A DNA stretch of 64,000 bases from Pseudomonas sp. K2I15 (GTDB taxonomy: Bacteria; Pseudomonadota; Gammaproteobacteria; Pseudomonadales; Pseudomonadaceae). The first letter of the stretch is position 1. Each line of letters begins with the position of its first letter. The notes beneath the pieces are model-generated. The model did no database searches and was not told the DNA's origin. It saw nothing but the letters and a program-made list of their open reading frames with translations. The position numbers and the translations under genes were made by a program. The stretch is taken from the NCBI RefSeq assembly GCF_002204795.1, contig NZ_NIXO01000010.1:62001-126000 (forward strand), in the 5' to 3' direction. Shown here one piece after another: positions 26,699 through 34,742 of the stretch.

Positions 26699-27703
26699 AT
26701 GAATCGTCGTCGTGGTATCCGTTCCCTGTGCTGCGCCGCTGTGGCGGTCTCGGCCGTCAGCCTGAGCAGCCTGTTGCTGGCTGCAGAGCCGGTGAAGATC
26801 GGCTTTCTGGTCAAGCAGGCCGAAGAGCCGTGGTTTCAGACTGAATGGGCTTTCGCCGAAAAGGCTGGCAAAGACAAGGGCTTTGAAGTGATCAAAATCG
26901 CCGTGCCCGACGGCGAGAAAACCCTCTCGGCCATCGACAGCCTGGCCGCCAACGGCGCCAAGGGCTTTGTGATCTGCCCGCCGGACGTGTCCCTCGGCCC
27001 GGCCATCATGGCCAAGGCCAAAGCCAACGGCTTGAAAGTGATTGCCGTGGATGACCGCTTTGTCGATGCCAAGGGCAACTTCATGGAAGACGTGCCTTAC
27101 CTGGGCATGGCCGCCTTTGAAGTCGGCGAGAAGCAGGGCAGCGCGATGGCCACTGAAGCGAAAAAACGCGGCTGGGACTGGAAAGACACCTACGCGGTGA
27201 TCAACACCTACAACGAACTCGACACCGGCAAAAAACGCACCGACGGTTCGGTCAAATCCCTGAAAGCGGCGGGTATTCCAGACGACCACATTCTGTTTGC
27301 GGCCCTCAAGACCCTCGACGTACCCGGCAGCATGGACGCCACCAACTCGGCGCTGGTGAAACTGCCCAGCGGCGCGAAAAACCTGATCATCGGCGGCATG
27401 AATGACAACACCGTGCTCGGCGGCGTACGCGCCACCGAAAGCGCCGGCTTTGCCGCCGCCAATGTCATCGGTATCGGCATCAACGGCACCGACGCCATCG
27501 GCGAGTTGAAGAAAGCCAACAGCGGCTTCTTCGGTTCCATGCTGCCTAGCCCGCACATCGAGGGCTACAACACCGCGAGCATGATGTTCGAGTGGATCAC
27601 CACCGGTAAGGAACCACCGAAATACACCGCGATGGACGAGGTGACGCTGATCACCCGCGAGAACTTCAAGCAGGAGCTGGAAAAGATCGGTCTGTGGAAC
27701 TGA
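26699..27703 (+). CDS. araF: L-arabinose ABC transporter, periplasmic binding protein
   Basis: A 334-residue binding protein with a Sec signal peptide cleaved after L-L-A near residue 28. The mature protein is strikingly like Escherichia coli AraF: I-G-F-L-V-K-Q, E-E-P-W-F-Q-T-E-W, F-E-V-I-K-I-A-V-P-D-G-E-K-T-L, K-G-F-V-I-C, N-E-L-D-T, G-M-N-D-N-T-V-L-G-G-V-R-A-T-E. These segments line the arabinose pocket in that protein. The ATG at 26699 follows AAGGAG. It forms the binding component with AraG and AraH immediately downstream, and is the strongest evidence that the whole cluster handles L-arabinose. Confidence 0.95.
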   Translation: MNRRRGIRSLCCAAVAVSAVSLSSLLLAAEPVKIGFLVKQAEEPWFQTEWAFAEKAGKDKGFEVIKIAVPDGEKTLSAIDSLAANGAKGFVICPPDVSLGPAIMAKAKANGLKVIAVDDRFVDAKGNFMEDVPYLGMAAFEVGEKQGSAMATEAKKRGWDWKDTYAVINTYNELDTGKKRTDGSVKSLKAAGIPDDHILFAALKTLDVPGSMDATNSALVKLPSGAKNLIIGGMNDNTVLGGVRATESAGFAAANVIGIGINGTDAIGELKKANSGFFGSMLPSPHIEGYNTASMMFEWITTGKEPPKYTAMDEVTLITRENFKQELEKIGLWN

Positions 27704-27767
27704 AGACCGCTGGCGTTTCCCGGCAGCCCTGGTGACAGGGCTGTCTGACCTGTGTGATGAGGTGGTT

Positions 27768-29309
27768 ATGCACGCGCAACTGAAACAACCCGACAGCGCC
27801 GGCGCGAGCCTGTGCTTCAACGGTATCGGCAAGACGTTTCCCGGGGTCAAGGCGCTGGATGGCATCAGCTTCAGCGCCCACCCTGGGCAGGTCCACGCCT
27901 TGATGGGCGAGAACGGCGCCGGTAAGTCCACGCTGCTGAAAATCCTCGGTGGCGCTTATGTGCCGAGCAGCGGCAGCGTGCAGATCGGCGCGCACACCAT
28001 GGCCTTCAAGTGCGCGGCGGACAGCATCGCCAGCGGCGTTGCTGTGATTCACCAGGAGTTGCACCTGGTGCCGGAAATGAGCGTGGCCGAAAACCTGTTC
28101 CTCGGGCATCTGCCGGCCAGCTTTGGCTTGATCAATCGCAGTGCGTTGCGCCAGCAGGCATTGGCGTGCCTCAAGGGCCTGGCGGATGAAATCGACCCGC
28201 AGGAGAAAGTCGGCCGGCTGTCCCTGGGCCAGCGCCAGTTGGTGGAAATCGCCAAGGCGCTGTCCCGTGGTGCCCATGTGATTGCTTTCGACGAACCCAC
28301 CAGCAGCCTGTCGGCGCGGGAGATCGACCGCCTGATGGCAATCATCGGTCGCTTGCGGGACGAGGGCAAAGTGGTGCTGTACGTGTCCCATCGCATGGAG
28401 GAGGTGTTCCGCATCTGCAATGCGGTGACGGTGTTCAAGGACGGTCGCTACGTGCGCACGTTCGAGGACATGAGCACGCTGACCCACGATCAACTGGTGA
28501 CCTGCATGGTCGGTCGCGATATTCAGGACATCTACGATTACCGCCCACGGGCGCGGGGCGGGGTGGCGCTCAAGGTCGATGGCCTGCTGGGCCCCGGCTT
28601 GCGTGAGCCGGTGAGTTTCGAGGCGCACCAGGGCGAGATTCTCGGCCTGTTCGGGCTGGTGGGCGCTGGGCGTACCGAGCTGCTGCGGCTGCTGGGTGGC
28701 TTGGCGCGTACCACGGCCGGCAGCCTCGATTTGTGCGGCGAAACACTGCGCCTGCGCTCACCGCGTGACGCCATCGATGCCGGTATTTTGCTGTGCCCCG
28801 AAGACCGCAAGAAGGAGGGCATCGTGCCGCTGTCCAGCGTCGCCGAGAACATCAATATCAGCGCGCGCAGTGCGCATTCGCGCTTTGGCTGGTTGTTGCA
28901 CGGCAGTTGGGAGAAGCACAACGCCGCCACGCAGATCAAGGCGCTGAAGGTCAAGACGCCCACGGCAGCGCAGAAAATCATGTACTTGTCCGGCGGCAAT
29001 CAGCAGAAGGCCATTCTCGGTCGTTGGCTGTCGATGCCGATGAAAGTCCTGCTGCTCGACGAGCCCACCCGTGGCATCGATATCGGTGCCAAGGCCGAGA
29101 TTTACCAGATCATCCATGACCTGGCGGCCCGTGGGATCGCGGTGATTGTGGTGTCCAGCGACCTGATGGAAGTGATGGGCATTTCCGACCGCATCCTGGT
29201 GCTGTGTGAAGGCGCAATGAGCGGCGAGATGCACCGCGAACACGCCAATGAATCCAACTTGCTGCAAATGGCCCTGCCGCGCCAACGCGCTAACAGCCAG
29301 GGGAACTGA
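27768..29309 (+). CDS. araG: L-arabinose ABC transporter, ATP-binding protein
   Basis: A 513-residue double ATPase of the sugar ABC (MglA/RbsA/AraG) class. The first half has Walker A G-E-N-G-A-G-K-S-T-L, signature L-S-L-G-Q-R-Q-L and Walker B V-I-A-F-D-E-P-T. The second half has a degenerate Walker A G-L-V-G-A-G-R-T-E-L, signature L-S-G-G-N-Q-Q-K and L-L-L-D-E-P-T-R-G-I-D. The start ATG follows a GAGGTGG site; an earlier in-frame start at 27732 is less likely. It is 64 bases after araF and 10 before araH. Confidence 0.94.
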   Translation: MHAQLKQPDSAGASLCFNGIGKTFPGVKALDGISFSAHPGQVHALMGENGAGKSTLLKILGGAYVPSSGSVQIGAHTMAFKCAADSIASGVAVIHQELHLVPEMSVAENLFLGHLPASFGLINRSALRQQALACLKGLADEIDPQEKVGRLSLGQRQLVEIAKALSRGAHVIAFDEPTSSLSAREIDRLMAIIGRLRDEGKVVLYVSHRMEEVFRICNAVTVFKDGRYVRTFEDMSTLTHDQLVTCMVGRDIQDIYDYRPRARGGVALKVDGLLGPGLREPVSFEAHQGEILGLFGLVGAGRTELLRLLGGLARTTAGSLDLCGETLRLRSPRDAIDAGILLCPEDRKKEGIVPLSSVAENINISARSAHSRFGWLLHGSWEKHNAATQIKALKVKTPTAAQKIMYLSGGNQQKAILGRWLSMPMKVLLLDEPTRGIDIGAKAEIYQIIHDLAARGIAVIVVSSDLMEVMGISDRILVLCEGAMSGEMHREHANESNLLQMALPRQRANSQGN

Positions 29310-29319
29310 CGAGGTGACT

Positions 29320-30288
29320 ATGACAAGCCAAAACACTGCTGTGCCCACGGCGCGCAAGCCCCTGGACCTGCGCAGCCTGCTCGATAACTGGGCGATGCTG
29401 TTGGCGGCGGTGGGGATCTTCGTGCTCTGCACCTTGCTGATCGATAACTTCCTGTCGCCGCTCAACATGCGTGGCCTGGGGCTGGCGATCTCGACCACCG
29501 GGATTGCCGCGTGCACCATGCTGTATTGCCTGGCGTCGGGGCATTTCGACCTGTCGGTGGGCTCGGTGATTGCCTGCGCCGGGGTGGTAGCGGCGATCGT
29601 GATGCGCGACACCGACAGCGTTTTGCTCGGCATCGGTGCCGCGCTGCTGATGGGGCTGGTGGTGGGGTTGATCAACGGGATTGTGATCGCCAAGCTACGG
29701 GTGAATGCGCTGATCACGACGCTGGCGACCATGCAGATCGTGCGCGGCCTGGCCTATATCTTTGCCAATGGCAAGGCGGTCGGCGTGTCCCAGGATGCGT
29801 TCTTCGTCTTCGGCAACGGCCAGTTGTTTGGCGTGCCGGTGCCGATCCTGATCACCATCGTGTGCTTCCTGTTCTTCGGCTGGTTGCTCAACTACACCAC
29901 CTACGGGCGCAACACCATGGCCATTGGCGGCAACCCGGAAGCGGCGTTGCTGGCGGGGGTGAACGTTGATCGCACCAAGATCATCATCTTCGCCGTGCAT
30001 GGGGTAATTGGCGCTTTGGCCGGCGTGATCCTCGCCTCGCGCATGACCTCCGGCCAGCCGATGATTGGCCAGGGTTTTGAATTGACGGTGATTTCTGCCT
30101 GCGTGTTGGGCGGGGTGTCGTTGAGTGGCGGGATTGGCATGATTCGCCATGTGATTGCCGGGGTGCTGATTCTGGCGATCATCGAGAATGCGATGAACCT
30201 GAAAAACATCGATACCTTCTACCAGTATGTGATCCGGGGTTCGATCCTGTTGCTGGCGGTGGTGATCGACCGCATGAAACAACGTTGA
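29320..30288 (+). CDS. araH: L-arabinose ABC transporter, permease
   Basis: A 322-residue inner-membrane permease with about 8-10 hydrophobic helices and the sugar-ABC permease signature: F-D-L-S-V-G-S-V-I-A, the loop G-L-I-N-G, I-A-K-L-R-V-N-A-L-I-T-T-L and A-I-G-G-N-P-E-A-A-L-L-A-G-V. GAGG precedes the ATG at 29320. It is the last gene of the MFS-to-araH operon, followed by a strong stem-loop and then the convergent mutarotase gene. Confidence 0.93.
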   Translation: MTSQNTAVPTARKPLDLRSLLDNWAMLLAAVGIFVLCTLLIDNFLSPLNMRGLGLAISTTGIAACTMLYCLASGHFDLSVGSVIACAGVVAAIVMRDTDSVLLGIGAALLMGLVVGLINGIVIAKLRVNALITTLATMQIVRGLAYIFANGKAVGVSQDAFFVFGNGQLFGVPVPILITIVCFLFFGWLLNYTTYGRNTMAIGGNPEAALLAGVNVDRTKIIIFAVHGVIGALAGVILASRMTSGQPMIGQGFELTVISACVLGGVSLSGGIGMIRHVIAGVLILAIIENAMNLKNIDTFYQYVIRGSILLLAVVIDRMKQR

Positions 30289-30304
30289 TCCCTGTGGGAG
30301 CTGC

Positions 30305-30335
30305 GATCGTTCCCACGCAGAGCGTGGGAACGATC
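30305..30335. repeat. Palindromic stem-loop between araH and galM
   Basis: GATCGTTCCCACG and its exact complement flank CAGAG, giving a perfect 13-bp stem. The core CGTTCCCACG...CGTGGGAACG is of the dispersed extragenic palindrome type common in fluorescens-group pseudomonads. Placed between convergent genes without a T-tract, it may also stop or stabilise both transcripts. Confidence 0.8.
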
Positions 30336-30351
30336 AACTGATCCCACCGGT

Positions 30352-31500
30352 TTACTCGGCGGTGAACTTCAGCACGGTGTTATGAGTATAGGTCTGGCCT
30401 GGATTGAGTCGGGTTGACGGGAAGCTGGGTTGGTTGGGCGCATCGGGATAATGCTGGGTTTCCAGGGTGAACGCGCTCCAGTGGGCGTAAGGTTTGCCAC
30501 CCTTGCCCTTCATCGAGCCGTCGAGGAAGTTGCTGGTATAGAACTGCACGCCCGGCTCGCTGGTATAGAGCTGCAAGCGGCGACCGGACTGCGGGTCACT
30601 CACCTCGACGGCCACTTTGCCCACATCGCCCTGGGTATCCAGTACCCAGTTGAAGTCAAAGCCACCTTGTTTCGGTTCGGCGAATTTCAGCTGGGGATGA
30701 TCGTCCTTGATGTGCTGGCCGATGGGGGTGGGTTTGAGAAAGTCCATCGGCGTACCGGCCACAGGGGCCAGTTCGCCGGTAGGAATCAAGGTGCTGTTGA
30801 CCGGGGTGTAATGGCTGGCATGCAGGGTGGCCAGTTGCTTGAGCACGTCACCGTTACCGGCGCCGGCGAGGTTGAAGTAACTGTGGTTGGTGAGGTTCAG
30901 CACCGTGGGTTTGTCGGTGGTGGCCTTGTAGTCGATGTGCAGCTCGTTTTTGTCGTTGAGGCTATAGGTGACATCGACTTTCAGGTTGCCGGGAAAGCCC
31001 ATCTCGCCGTCCTTCGACAGGTAGCTCAGGGTCACGCCCACCGAGTCCTTTTGCTTGACCGGCTGGGCTTTCCACACATGCTTGTCGAAGCCCTGCGCGC
31101 CGCCATGCAGCGAGTTCGGGCCGTCGTTGAGTGGCACTTGGAAGCGTTTGCCGTCCAGCTCGAACGCGCCCTTGGCCAGGCGATTGCCAAAACGGCCGAT
31201 GGTCGCGCCAAAGAACGCGGTGCCGGCCTGGTAACCCTGGACGTCATCGAAGCCCAGCACCACGTCGGCGAACTGGCCGTGTTTGTCCGGTACCTTGAGC
31301 GACTGCAATACAGCGCCGTAGGTGATGACCGTGGCTTGCATGCCATGGCTGTTACGCAACACGTACTGCTCGACGGCCGTGCCGTCATTGGTTTTGCCGA
31401 AGGGTTTGTGTTCGCTGGACAGGCCTGCCGCATGAGCGCCAAGGCTGGCCATCGCCAGGGAGAGGCCGAGGCCGGTAAGCAGGAATCGGGATTGCCGCAT
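30352..31500 (-). CDS. Periplasmic aldose 1-epimerase (mutarotase)
   Basis: A 382-residue galactose-mutarotase-family enzyme with a Sec signal peptide (cleavage after A-H-A near residue 24). Catalytic residues can be placed at His in the N-L-T-N-H-S-Y-F-N-L motif near residue 205 and Glu in the C-terminal S-E-P-G-V-Q-F-Y-T-S segment. N-R-L-A-K-G-A-F and S-L-H-G-G motifs complete the family pattern. It equilibrates anomers of aldoses, helping supply the arabinose anomer used by the binding protein or dehydrogenase. It is divergent from the SDR gene, sharing a predicted GntR operator. Confidence 0.9.
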   Translation of the reverse strand: MRQSRFLLTGLGLSLAMASLGAHAAGLSSEHKPFGKTNDGTAVEQYVLRNSHGMQATVITYGAVLQSLKVPDKHGQFADVVLGFDDVQGYQAGTAFFGATIGRFGNRLAKGAFELDGKRFQVPLNDGPNSLHGGAQGFDKHVWKAQPVKQKDSVGVTLSYLSKDGEMGFPGNLKVDVTYSLNDKNELHIDYKATTDKPTVLNLTNHSYFNLAGAGNGDVLKQLATLHASHYTPVNSTLIPTGELAPVAGTPMDFLKPTPIGQHIKDDHPQLKFAEPKQGGFDFNWVLDTQGDVGKVAVEVSDPQSGRRLQLYTSEPGVQFYTSNFLDGSMKGKGGKPYAHWSAFTLETQHYPDAPNQPSFPSTRLNPGQTYTHNTVLKFTAE

Positions 31501-31528
31501 GACTGAGCTACCTTTTATTGTTGTTGAT

Positions 31529-31547
31529 TAAATAGTTCGACTATTTA
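31529..31547. promoter_or_regulatory. Predicted GntR operator between mutarotase and SDR genes
   Basis: TAAATAGT-TCG-ACTATTTA is a perfect 8-bp inverted repeat with a 3-bp centre, fitting TNGT-N3-ACNA. It shares the preceding TGTTGTTGAT with the operator at 21692, tying the mutarotase and SDR genes to the arabinose regulon. A weaker AAGACTA half-site at 31611-31617 echoes the site at 21621. Confidence 0.78.
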
Positions 31548-31639
31548 TTGTATTTCGATCAGATGCAGTGCTGATATATAGACAAAATCGCGAAATTTGC
31601 AATATAAAATAAGACTAAATAGCTCGGAGAGACCGTCAC

Positions 31640-32422
31640 ATGAACACTGATAAACAGCCTGTCGCCCAGGCGACGTACCCGGACCTGCGCGATAAAACCG
31701 TGCTGATCTCCGGTGGAGCCTCAGGAATTGGCGAATCCATGGTGCGTGCCTTTGCACGCCAAGGCGCCAAGGTGGCGTTCGTGGACCGGGCGCAAGGGCA
31801 GGGCGACCGGTTGGCGGCGATCTTGTCGGCCGAGGGTCATCGCGTCGAATTTGCGCATTGCGATATCACCGACGAGATCGCCTACAAGGCCGCGATCGCG
31901 TGCCTTGCCCAGACCCTGGGGCCGATCAACGTGCTGGTGAACAACGCCGCCAATGACGTTCGGCACACCCTGGATGAAATCGATTCGGAGACCTTCGACC
32001 AGCTGATTTCAGTCAACCTCAAGCACGCTTTTTTTGCCGCCCGGGCGGTGGTGCCGATGATGAAGGCGGCGGGAGGCGGGTCGATCATTAACCTGGGTTC
32101 CATCGGCTGGATGATGGCCTCCAGCGGCTATCCGGTGTACGCCGCCAGCAAAGCCGCGGCCCACGGCATGACCCGCGCCCTGGCACGGGAATTGGGGCCC
32201 GGCCGGATCAGGGTCAATACGCTGGTGCCGGGTTGGGTGATGACCGAAAAACAACTGGCGATGTGGGTGGATGATGCGGCCCGGGAACTGATCAGCCGCA
32301 GCCAGTGCTTGCCGGGCAGTGTGCAGCCGGAAGATATCGCCAACATGGCGCTGTTTCTGGCGTCCGATGTGTCGGCGATGTGTTCGGCGCAGAATTTTAT
32401 TGTGGATGGGGGGTGGGTTTAG
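31640..32422 (+). CDS. SDR dehydrogenase, probable L-arabinose 1-dehydrogenase
   Basis: A 260-residue classical short-chain dehydrogenase. The cofactor loop S-G-G-A-S-G-I-G is at 24-31, N-N-A-A-N at 101-105, catalytic Ser154 and Y167-x3-K171 are present, and the C-terminus D-G-G-W-V is typical. Related Pseudomonas enzymes oxidise L-arabinose or D-galactose to the lactone. It is the only aldose dehydrogenase in the regulon, and would supply the substrate of the SMP-30 lactonase. The start has CTCGGAGAG upstream. Substrate preference (arabinose, galactose, xylose) cannot be read from sequence. Confidence 0.85.
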   Translation: MNTDKQPVAQATYPDLRDKTVLISGGASGIGESMVRAFARQGAKVAFVDRAQGQGDRLAAILSAEGHRVEFAHCDITDEIAYKAAIACLAQTLGPINVLVNNAANDVRHTLDEIDSETFDQLISVNLKHAFFAARAVVPMMKAAGGGSIINLGSIGWMMASSGYPVYAASKAAAHGMTRALARELGPGRIRVNTLVPGWVMTEKQLAMWVDDAARELISRSQCLPGSVQPEDIANMALFLASDVSAMCSAQNFIVDGGWV

Positions 32423-32477
32423 GGGCGCCTTTCAGTGGGTGAAAGGTGAGCGGTAATCGGCAGGTTGTTGGCGCCCC
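32422..32477. repeat. Inverted repeat downstream of the SDR gene
   Basis: GGGGCGCC at 32422-32429 is complementary to GGCGCCCC at 32470-32477, and CTTTCA-GTGGG-TGAAAG inside forms a smaller hairpin. No T-tract follows. It may mark the end of the SDR transcript ahead of the Pho-type promoter. Confidence 0.4.
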
Positions 32478-32515
32478 AGGCAATTGTCACAAACTGCTTA
32501 CTTGATAATTGTTCT

Positions 32516-32549
32516 CTGTCACGCGGCTGTCATTCGTCACTCCTATATT
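32516..32549 (+). promoter_or_regulatory. Pho box and -10 element before tonB
   Basis: CTGTCAC-GCGG-CTGTCAT (32516-32533) has two 7-bp repeats 11 bp apart, as in the PhoB box. A -10-like TATATT (32544-32549) follows after exactly 10 bases, the spacing found in PhoB-activated promoters where the box replaces the -35 element. The promoter points into the tonB-to-phosphatase genes, implying induction at low phosphate. Confidence 0.75.
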
Positions 32550-32650
32550 CCTGCGACACCCGTCACGAGGCTGCTGTTCCGGGCCTCTGACCCAACTTTC
32601 GCAGGGAATGCGCTCGATGTACCCGGCTACCGGCCTGGAGGAAATCAATC

Positions 32651-33391
32651 GTGGATGCGACGCTGACACCCCTGCTGCACCTTCAGCCATTGCCTGCCGG
32701 CAGTGCCTCGCGATTACTGCGCCGGGGATGCGCGGTGGCGGTGGTGGTGGCGCTGCATGTGTTGGCATTGAACATGGTGAGCAGGTCATCGACCTCGGCG
32801 CTTGCGCAACCGGTGATTCGTACTATTTATGCCTCGGTCATTAATGAACCGACTCCGACTCCGGCTCCCGCGCCCGCGCCAGCCGCCAGTGCCGCACCCA
32901 CGCCGGCGCCTCCCGTTGCCCCGGTCGTACCGGCGCCTGTGGCCGTTCAGCCGGTGGCCCGGCCCAAGCCCGTGGCCAAGCCGCACGCGATGCAACGGCC
33001 TGCTGCGGCCGTCGCAACGACTGCCCCCGTAACGAATGCCCCCGCGACCATCAGCACTGCGGCCGCCGCACCGGTAGTCACGCCAGCTCCCGCGCCACCG
33101 CCTCAGCCCAAGACCCTCACACGAGGCGTCGAATACGTGCATGAGCCACAACCCGAATACCCAGACAGCGCCCGTGAAGAGGGCCACGAGGGTACCGTGA
33201 TCCTGCGGGTGCTGGTGGACGAACACGGCAAGCCTGGCGCGGTAGACATCGTGCGTTCCTCGGGCTTCGGCAACCTCGACGAAGCGGGCAGGGCGGCGGT
33301 GCGCGGTGCGTTGTTCAAGCCTTATTTGGAGGAGGGGCATGCGGTGTCGGTATACGTGATCGTGCCACTACGATTCCAGCTCGACAGTTAG
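32651..33391 (+). CDS. tonB: TonB energy transducer
   Basis: A 246-residue TonB with a GTG start preceded by GGAGGAAA. A single transmembrane helix (about 24-44) is followed by a long Pro/Ala-rich periplasmic spacer (about 68-150). The globular C-terminal domain shows P-E-Y-P-D-S-A-R-E-E-G-H-E-G-T-V and later F-K-P-Y-L-E-E-G. It contacts the receptor's TonB box and carries inner-membrane energy outward. Its partners ExbB and ExbD follow, and a dedicated receptor is downstream, so this set is probably specific for one substrate. Confidence 0.92.
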   Translation: MDATLTPLLHLQPLPAGSASRLLRRGCAVAVVVALHVLALNMVSRSSTSALAQPVIRTIYASVINEPTPTPAPAPAPAASAAPTPAPPVAPVVPAPVAVQPVARPKPVAKPHAMQRPAAAVATTAPVTNAPATISTAAAAPVVTPAPAPPPQPKTLTRGVEYVHEPQPEYPDSAREEGHEGTVILRVLVDEHGKPGAVDIVRSSGFGNLDEAGRAAVRGALFKPYLEEGHAVSVYVIVPLRFQLDS

Positions 33392-33475
33392 CACTCATGC
33401 AGGTGTAACCCCGCCATCTTTTATCGAAGGGCCTCCCGGTCAGGGCAGCGCTCACCTCAAAGAAAGGAAATACAC

Positions 33476-34204
33476 ATGGACACCGGAACACTGGGTTTGA
33501 ATGTTTTGTGGCAACAGGCCGACTTTGTCACCCGTGGCGTGGCCTTGATGTTGTTGGTGATGTCGATTGCGTCCTGGTACGTGATGCTCGACAAACTGGT
33601 GCGCCTGGCACTGCATCGCCTGCGCTCACCGAGGTTGCTGGCGGCATTCTGGAACGCACCAACGCTCAAGGATGGCGTGCAACAGTTGGGTCATCACAGT
33701 GCCTACGCCGAACTCACCCATGCCGGCGTCAGCGCCGCACGCCAGCACCGCGATGCGCTGGATGGCGACATGAACCCGCCGGCCTTCAGCGAATGGCTGA
33801 CCCGCGCCTTGCGCCAAGCCACCCTGAGCGTGGGCGGGCAATTGCAAGGCGGCATGGCGATTTTGGCCACCGTGGGTTCCAGCGCACCTTTTATCGGTTT
33901 GCTCGGCACCGTGTGGGGCATCTATCACGCCTTGATGAAGATCGGCCTGACCGGCGACGCGAGCATCGACAAGGTCGCAGGCCCCGTCGGCGAAACGCTG
34001 ATCATGACCGCCCTGGGCCTGGCCGTGGCCATTCCGGCCACCCTCGGCTACAACCTGCTGGTGCGCAGTAACAAGCAGACCCTGGCTGAGTTGGGCAAGT
34101 TTGCCTTCGAACTGCACGACCTGCTGGTGATCGGCGCCCGTGCTACCCCACGCGGAGCGCTGCCTGCACGCAGCACGTTCAACGCCCAGGCGGAGTACGT
34201 CTGA
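33476..34204 (+). CDS. exbB: ExbB proton channel subunit
   Basis: A 242-residue inner-membrane protein with three predicted helices (about 15-35, 125-148, 170-192). The conserved G-S-S-A-P-F-I-G-L-L-G-T-V-W-G-I segment and a following G-E-T-L-I-M-T-A-L-G-L-A-V-A-I-P-A are diagnostic of the ExbB/TolQ family. With ExbD it forms the proton-driven motor for TonB. AAAGGAAA precedes the ATG. Its stop overlaps the exbD start by one base. ExbB rather than TolQ because of the TonB neighbour. Confidence 0.92.
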   Translation: MDTGTLGLNVLWQQADFVTRGVALMLLVMSIASWYVMLDKLVRLALHRLRSPRLLAAFWNAPTLKDGVQQLGHHSAYAELTHAGVSAARQHRDALDGDMNPPAFSEWLTRALRQATLSVGGQLQGGMAILATVGSSAPFIGLLGTVWGIYHALMKIGLTGDASIDKVAGPVGETLIMTALGLAVAIPATLGYNLLVRSNKQTLAELGKFAFELHDLLVIGARATPRGALPARSTFNAQAEYV

Positions 34205-34629
34205 TGGCCGGTGGATTGCTGGGCGGTGACGAGCTGGAAGAGGACGGCTTCAACCCCGAGATCAACACCACGCCGCTGGTGGACGTGATGCTGGTGCTGT
34301 TGGTGATCTTCATCATCACCGTGCCGGCCATCCAGCACGCGGTGAAGATTGACCTGCCCAAGGCCGCCGCGCAGCAGGACAACAAACCGCCGCCCTCCGT
34401 GGACCTGGCGCTGGACAACGATGGCCGCCTGCATTGGGACGACCACGACATCAGCGAAAGTGACTTGCCGGCCCTGATCGCCGAGGCCGCCGCGCGTCAG
34501 CCGGTACCGGAGTTGCACCTGCGCGCCGAGCGCAATACCCCGTATGAAAAGGTGGTGCAGGTAATGGCTGCAGCGCAGTCCGGTGGCCTCGACAAGATCG
34601 GCTTCGTAACCCAGGCCGTCACGCCTTAA
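34204..34629 (+). CDS. exbD: ExbD proton channel subunit
   Basis: A 141-residue protein with one N-terminal membrane helix (about 22-42). P-L-V-D-V-M-L-V-L-L-V-I-F carries the conserved membrane Asp essential for proton conduction in ExbD/TolR. The periplasmic domain follows with L-P-K-A-A-A and a closing G-L-D-K-I-G-F-V. It is translationally coupled to exbB and precedes the receptor gene by about 110 bases. Confidence 0.92.
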   Translation: MAGGLLGGDELEEDGFNPEINTTPLVDVMLVLLVIFIITVPAIQHAVKIDLPKAAAQQDNKPPPSVDLALDNDGRLHWDDHDISESDLPALIAEAAARQPVPELHLRAERNTPYEKVVQVMAAAQSGGLDKIGFVTQAVTP

Positions 34630-34742
34630 CAACCGCGTCGCCTTCGTCCAACCCCCTCGGGCGGCTGTTACAGCCGGCCACGGCGAAGTGCGCGCCACAG
34701 AAATCAACCAGGCCGTGAGCGGCCGTTTTCGAAGGTGCAGTC

